Positions 60,123 to 64,000 of a stretch of 64,000 nt of DNA are shown here, piece after piece (within the stretch, counting starts at the first letter, position 1; every line of letters starts with the position of its first letter). This DNA is from an uncultured Agathobacter sp. GTDB lineage: Bacteria; Bacillota; Clostridia; Lachnospirales; Lachnospiraceae. The stretch spans positions 55,530-119,529 of the forward strand of contig CAKRLV010000008.1 of NCBI GenBank assembly GCA_934359755.1. The letters run 5' to 3'. The notes under the pieces were generated by a model, which saw nothing but the letters and a program-made list of their open reading frames with translations, was not told the DNA's origin and did no database searches. Position numbers and translations under genes: made by a program.

Positions 60123-63100
60123 GCTTATTATTAGTGCGTTTGGTCCATATTCGGACAAGATGCCAGAAATATATTTTGATCAATTTGAAGAGAAAGGTTT
60201 ATTCTTAATCTCCGGAGACACGGGAGCAGGAAAAACTACTATTTTTGATGCAATATGCTTTGCACTCTATGGAACTACAAGCGGAACATACAGGGATACA
60301 AAAAATTTACGTAGTGAGTATGCTAAGCCAAATACAGATAGCTTCGTAGATTTTTATTTTTCACATCAGGGACGGGAGTATCATGTGTGGAGACAACCAG
60401 AGTATGAGAGAAGGAAACAGCGTGGTGATGGACTAATTACGGAAAAACAAAAGGCAACACTTTATATTGAGGGAGCAGCACCTATTGAAGGGGTTACCCA
60501 GGTTAATAACGCGGTAAAAGAACTTTTACATATTGATGATAAACAATTCAAGCAAATTGCTATGATTGCACAGGGAGAATTTTGGGATTTGCTTAATGCA
60601 AAGACTGAGCAGAGAACTGAAATTCTACGTACTATTTTTATGACCAGTGGGTATAAAAATATTGAATATATACTTAAAAGACATATGGATAATAATGGAG
60701 CAAAAAAAGAACATGCAGAACAAAGTATAGTTCAATATTTTAATGACGTAATAGCAGATAAAAATGATGATATCAATAGTGAACTAGAAGAACTTCAGAC
60801 AAGGGCATATAAATCTGGTAGTGCATGGAATTTGGAAGAACTAATTGATATTATTAAAGCTGTTATTGAACTTGATGAGAATAAAAAAAATGACATTTCA
60901 AAAAAGCTTACCACTGCAGAGGTACAACTGAATAAGAGCAAAAATGCATTAGCAACTGCTGAAATCGACAATAAATTTATTGAAAAATTGGCAAATCTTG
61001 AACAAGAGCAGATTAAATTGCAAAATAGAAAAGAAGAAATAGATGAGTTGGAACAACTGTTAAAACGCAGAAAGGCGGCAACTCATGATGTTAATCCAAC
61101 TTATTTAGCATGGATTAATAAAGATAAAGAAATCTCGAGCACAGAAAGCAGAATTACTAACAAAAAATCAGAAAAAGCAGAAGTTGAAAAGGATGTCAAG
61201 GAAGCAGAAAATCAACTTGTGGAAGTTCAGGAAAATGAGCCTGAATTAGAGAAACTTAAAATAATCATAAATAATATTATTGAGGAGAAACCTAAGTATG
61301 AGCAGAGAGACAAACTATCAGTAGAAATCTCTAACCTTGAAGATACAAAGGCTTTAATCAATAAAGAAGAAACAAAGTTAAAGGCAAAGGAAGAAGACTT
61401 AAAGAATAAGATTATTGAATTGAAAAAAACGATAACACAGCTTAGGGATAGACCAGATGAGTTGTATGGAGTTCAGACAAAGGGTAGGGAATTAGAAAAC
61501 CTAAGTAGTGATATTACGGATATTCTTGATAATCAAGTTAGAGAATGGAAAAAAAGACAGAAGACTCTTAATACGGAGCAGAAAAAATTTCAAAATGCTT
61601 TTATAGAATATGAAAATGCAAATGATAAAAGAATAGCGGCGGAGAAGATTTTAGACAGCTGTAGAGCTGGTTTATTAGCAAAAGGTCTTTCAGAGGGGAC
61701 GAGATGTCCTGTTTGCGGCTCAACTCATCACCCAGAACTTGCAAAATTACCGGATACCTCTATTACCGAAGAGGATTATGAAAAATTGAAAGTGGCAGAA
61801 GTTGATGCGCAGGAGGCTAAGAGTATCGCAAATACCAGAGCTGAGAAAGCAAAAACAGCACTTGAAGAATATGAAAATCAGATGAGAACTGCTATTCTTG
61901 ATTGTATTGAGAACAGTATTCTTGACATGAAATCAAGTGGAGAAGAACTAGACAGACTCGTTGAGATTCTTGAAAATGCCAATGTGACCGTAAATAGGAA
62001 GAGAGAAGATAATACTAAGTTACAAAATGCTATTAATAAGGATTGTGATTTATTAAAGAAGTCGGAAAAAGAATTGGAAGAAGCTTCTGGAATTAAGAGC
62101 GAAAAATTGGAATCGGAAAAAGAAAAACTTCAAACTAAGAAAAATAGTATTGAGGCGGAAATTACGGCAAGCAAGGCGACTTTAGAGACATTAAAAGACT
62201 TGAGATTTGAAAACTGGAATAAAGCATCTGAGGAAAAGAACAAAGCCGAGGAAAGAAAAAAATATATTTCAGATATGTTGAGACAAAAAGAAGATTTTAA
62301 GGCCAAAGCAGACAAAAAGCTGACAACAATAAGGGCAGAAATTAGAACGTTGGAAGAGAGTTTAAAGACACAGAAAAATGATGAAAAGCTATTAAAAGCA
62401 GAGTTAGATAAAAAACTTGCCTCAAAGGCGTTTGAAGATACCGAGAGCATGCTTGAGTTTGTTGTTTCAGAGAAGGAGTTGTCAGAGACAGAAAAGAATA
62501 TCATCGATTATAAACATGCTGTCACAACGAATAAAACTCAATTAATGGAGACAAAAGCTTATGCCAAAGGTAAGGAAGTAGTTGATATTGAAGCTCTTAA
62601 AGTTACTTGCGCTGAGTTGGACGAAAATGTAAGAGAGATTAGAAAAGCGGACAATACAGTTTCTAATCGTATTGCTAATAACACTGAAAAACTAAAAAAT
62701 ATTGAGGCTCAACGTGAAGAGTATGAACAGTCCAAAAAAGAATTCAATATTTGTGATAGATTGTATAAGCTTGTAAAGGGAAACACAGGAAATGGAAAGA
62801 TTACACTTGAACAATACATTCAGGCAGCGGGTTTTGATGGTATAATTGCAGCGGCAAATAGACGATTGCTGCCTATGAGTGATGGACAGTATGAGTTATA
62901 TCGTCAAGAAGACTCTGTAGGAAAGAAAAGCAATACATTTCTTGATCTTGAAGTGCTTGATAATTATACAGGTCACAGGAGACCAGTAGGTAATCTTTCA
63001 GGAGGCGAAAGTTTTAAAGCGTCATTGAGTTTAGCTTTAGGATTGTCTGATACTGTATCTACAAATCTTGGGGGAGTTCAAATGGATGCACTTTTTATTG

Positions 63101-63291
63101 ATGAAGGATTTGGTACACTTGATAAGAAATCAATTGATAGTGCAATGGATATTCTTATTAATCTGTCTGGTGCCAATAAACTTGTTGGTGTAATCAGTCA
63201 TCGTGAGGAATTAATTGAAAATATTCCTCAGCAGATTCGGGTTAAGAAGACAAAAGATGGTAGTCAGATAACTATTGATTCAGGAATTTAA
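60109..63291 (+). CDS. sbcC: exonuclease subunit SbcC
   Basis: The SMC/Rad50-like ATPase subunit of SbcCD has 1060 residues, the usual size. Walker A is SGDTGAGKTTIFDA, long coiled coils flank a zinc hook with CPVC (Cys533 and Cys536), the signature is NLSGGESFKASLSLALG, and the Walker B segment is LFIDEGFGTLD. It dimerises at the hook and drives ATP-dependent nuclease activity with SbcD. The ATG at 60109 starts the conserved MKPIKLIISAFGPY; a TTG three codons earlier is less likely. It is followed by a small hairpin. Confidence 0.96.
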   Translation: MKPIKLIISAFGPYSDKMPEIYFDQFEEKGLFLISGDTGAGKTTIFDAICFALYGTTSGTYRDTKNLRSEYAKPNTDSFVDFYFSHQGREYHVWRQPEYERRKQRGDGLITEKQKATLYIEGAAPIEGVTQVNNAVKELLHIDDKQFKQIAMIAQGEFWDLLNAKTEQRTEILRTIFMTSGYKNIEYILKRHMDNNGAKKEHAEQSIVQYFNDVIADKNDDINSELEELQTRAYKSGSAWNLEELIDIIKAVIELDENKKNDISKKLTTAEVQLNKSKNALATAEIDNKFIEKLANLEQEQIKLQNRKEEIDELEQLLKRRKAATHDVNPTYLAWINKDKEISSTESRITNKKSEKAEVEKDVKEAENQLVEVQENEPELEKLKIIINNIIEEKPKYEQRDKLSVEISNLEDTKALINKEETKLKAKEEDLKNKIIELKKTITQLRDRPDELYGVQTKGRELENLSSDITDILDNQVREWKKRQKTLNTEQKKFQNAFIEYENANDKRIAAEKILDSCRAGLLAKGLSEGTRCPVCGSTHHPELAKLPDTSITEEDYEKLKVAEVDAQEAKSIANTRAEKAKTALEEYENQMRTAILDCIENSILDMKSSGEELDRLVEILENANVTVNRKREDNTKLQNAINKDCDLLKKSEKELEEASGIKSEKLESEKEKLQTKKNSIEAEITASKATLETLKDLRFENWNKASEEKNKAEERKKYISDMLRQKEDFKAKADKKLTTIRAEIRTLEESLKTQKNDEKLLKAELDKKLASKAFEDTESMLEFVVSEKELSETEKNIIDYKHAVTTNKTQLMETKAYAKGKEVVDIEALKVTCAELDENVREIRKADNTVSNRIANNTEKLKNIEAQREEYEQSKKEFNICDRLYKLVKGNTGNGKITLEQYIQAAGFDGIIAAANRRLLPMSDGQYELYRQEDSVGKKSNTFLDLEVLDNYTGHRRPVGNLSGGESFKASLSLALGLSDTVSTNLGGVQMDALFIDEGFGTLDKKSIDSAMDILINLSGANKLVGVISHREELIENIPQQIRVKKTKDGSQITIDSGI

Positions 63292-63314
63292 AATGAAGAA
63301 AGAATTTATTTGCT

Positions 63315-63334
63315 AATCTACTAAAAAGTAGATT
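63315..63334 (+). terminator. weak hairpin downstream of sbcC
   Basis: AATCTACT and AGTAGATT form a perfect 8-bp AT-rich stem with an AAAA loop, 23 bp after the sbcC stop. The following TTACTTTGC is not a clear T-run, so termination is uncertain. The remainder of the gap up to 63462 holds no recognisable gene. Confidence 0.4.
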
Positions 63335-63462
63335 TACTTTGCTGATTATGTTGATTTTTGAAAGGTCTACAAGAATAATTTTACAATAACAATACAAATG
63401 TACTGAAATAGAAATGATTTAGCATTATAATGAAGAGGATAGATGGAAGTGAGGTGCTGAAC

Positions 63463-63530
63463 ATGGCTAGTACAATTTCAGAGATGCAGATCTTGTGGTT
63501 TCTGATATGAGGCTGAAGTATGGATTATAA
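63463..63530 (+). pseudogene. antitoxin remnant (internal deletion and frame change)
   Basis: ATG GCT AGT ACA ATT TCA encodes MASTIS, a usual RelB/DinJ-type antitoxin beginning, after GAGGTGCTGAAC. That frame then runs into a stop at 63508-63510. In another frame, bases 63486-63530 read ADLVVSDMRLKYGL and stop, like an antitoxin C-terminus overlapping the toxin start by 11 bp. About 60-70 central codons seem deleted. Without them no functional antitoxin can be made here. Confidence 0.55.
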
Positions 63531-63834
63531 GATTGTTTTGATGAGGGATGCAGAGGAAGACCTTGATAGATTCATCACATATCCTTTGTTTGAAAAGAAA
63601 AGTGAGCAGGCTGCAAGATATTTATTAAATGATTTCGAAGGAACAAAAACAAGTCTGTCAGATGTTGCTGGAAGTCTGAAACTTTGTGATAATCCCAAAT
63701 TAAGAGCGTTAGGATATCGAAGAATTAATTTTTTATCGCATCGATATTTTATGCTTTATCGTATTGAAAACGATACTGTTTATGTGGATAATATTTTTCA
63801 TTAATTGTAAGATTATGAAAATAAAATGAATTAA
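63520..63834 (+). pseudogene. RelE/ParE-family toxin truncated by two nonsense codons
   Basis: The frame encodes 94 residues (DYKIVLMRDAEEDLDRFITY, KLRALGYRRINFLSHRYFMLYRIENDTVYVDNIFH) of a RelE/ParE-type toxin. The family continues from H with ELQDYEN. Here the same frame continues H-stop-L-stop-DYENKMN and then a third stop: two single-base changes (GAA to TAA at 63802, CAA to TAA at 63808) explain this. The C-terminal residues of RelE/ParE toxins are usually important for activity. A 94-residue protein may still be made from the ATG at 63520, but with little activity expected. Confidence 0.7.
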
Positions 63835-64000
63835 ATACTGGAATATAAAATTCTGTCCACTAGGGGTGTCTCGGTCAGCAGGTACAATGAAATCTATAAG
63901 GTTCAGATGCGCAATGAAACAGAGGTTCTTATACAGAAGTCGGTATGGAAAACTGCCGGGGGTTCTGCTATTTGATCAAGATGATAATATCTATAGTGTA

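Noticed and set aside
58968..63291. sbcD-sbcC as part of a defence system
   Set aside because: Both genes match the housekeeping SbcCD pair throughout, with no additional effector gene in the unit.
63887..64000. Open frame from an ATG running off the right edge (ending LPGVLLFDQDDNIYSV)
   Set aside because: Only 38 codons are visible, there is no good ribosome binding site, and a competing frame is also open; it cannot be assigned.

Overview
The window is low-GC DNA with strong AGGAGG-type ribosome binding sites, tightly packed co-directional operons and Gram-positive lipoprotein signals. Together with a complete intracellular beta-mannan phosphorolysis pathway of the kind described in Roseburia intestinalis, this points to a Lachnospiraceae gut anaerobe, probably Roseburia or a close relative. 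No rRNA, tRNA, prophage, complete insertion sequence or CRISPR array was seen.

Region 1 (1-16417, + strand) is a beta-mannan utilisation locus. It holds the tail of a solute-binding protein, two ABC permeases, a cellobiose 2-epimerase-type enzyme, two GH130 phosphorylases, a CE2-type and a CE17-type acetylesterase, a chemoreceptor, a GH1 glucosidase fused to mannose-6-phosphate isomerase, a phosphohexomutase, and a soluble sugar-sensor/GGDEF protein. Acetylated manno-oligosaccharides would be imported, deacetylated, epimerised and phosphorolysed, and mannose 6-phosphate and mannose 1-phosphate would feed into glycolysis. The chemoreceptor and GGDEF protein suggest that mannan sensing is tied to motility or second-messenger signalling.

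Region 2 (16422-32265) is mostly housekeeping. It has zinc-ribbon/DUF4234 and DUF2752 membrane proteins, a lipoprotein, an AraC regulator, a MATE exporter, a nitrosative-stress cluster (Crp/Fnr regulator divergent from an iron-sulfur protein and hcp), a threonine-aldolase-like enzyme, a CmpB-type membrane protein, a CinA C-terminal amidase, and a pantothenate operon (panG-like, panB, panC, panD) behind a structured-looking leader. Small membrane genes and a PspC remnant follow.

Region 3 (32340-47869) is the most unusual part: one 15-kb + strand operon with an OmpR-type regulator, three tandem paralogous lipoproteins, the partner histidine kinase, a membrane-anchored protein, a fourth related lipoprotein, two HlyD-like adaptor lipoproteins (one a double-length tandem adaptor), a 929-residue FtsX-type permease and two ATPases, one with an AbrB-like tail. 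It looks like a self-sensing, Mac-type envelope transport system that I cannot match to a described one.

Region 4 (47855-54509) is a malto-oligosaccharide operon: divergent LacI regulator, binding protein, two permeases and a cytoplasmic GH13 neopullulanase-like enzyme. Region 5 (54588-64000) is accessory: an AAA/PD-(D/E)XK protein, a NERD protein, small hypotheticals, two decayed genes, sbcD-sbcC, and a decayed RelE/ParE-type toxin-antitoxin pair at the right edge.
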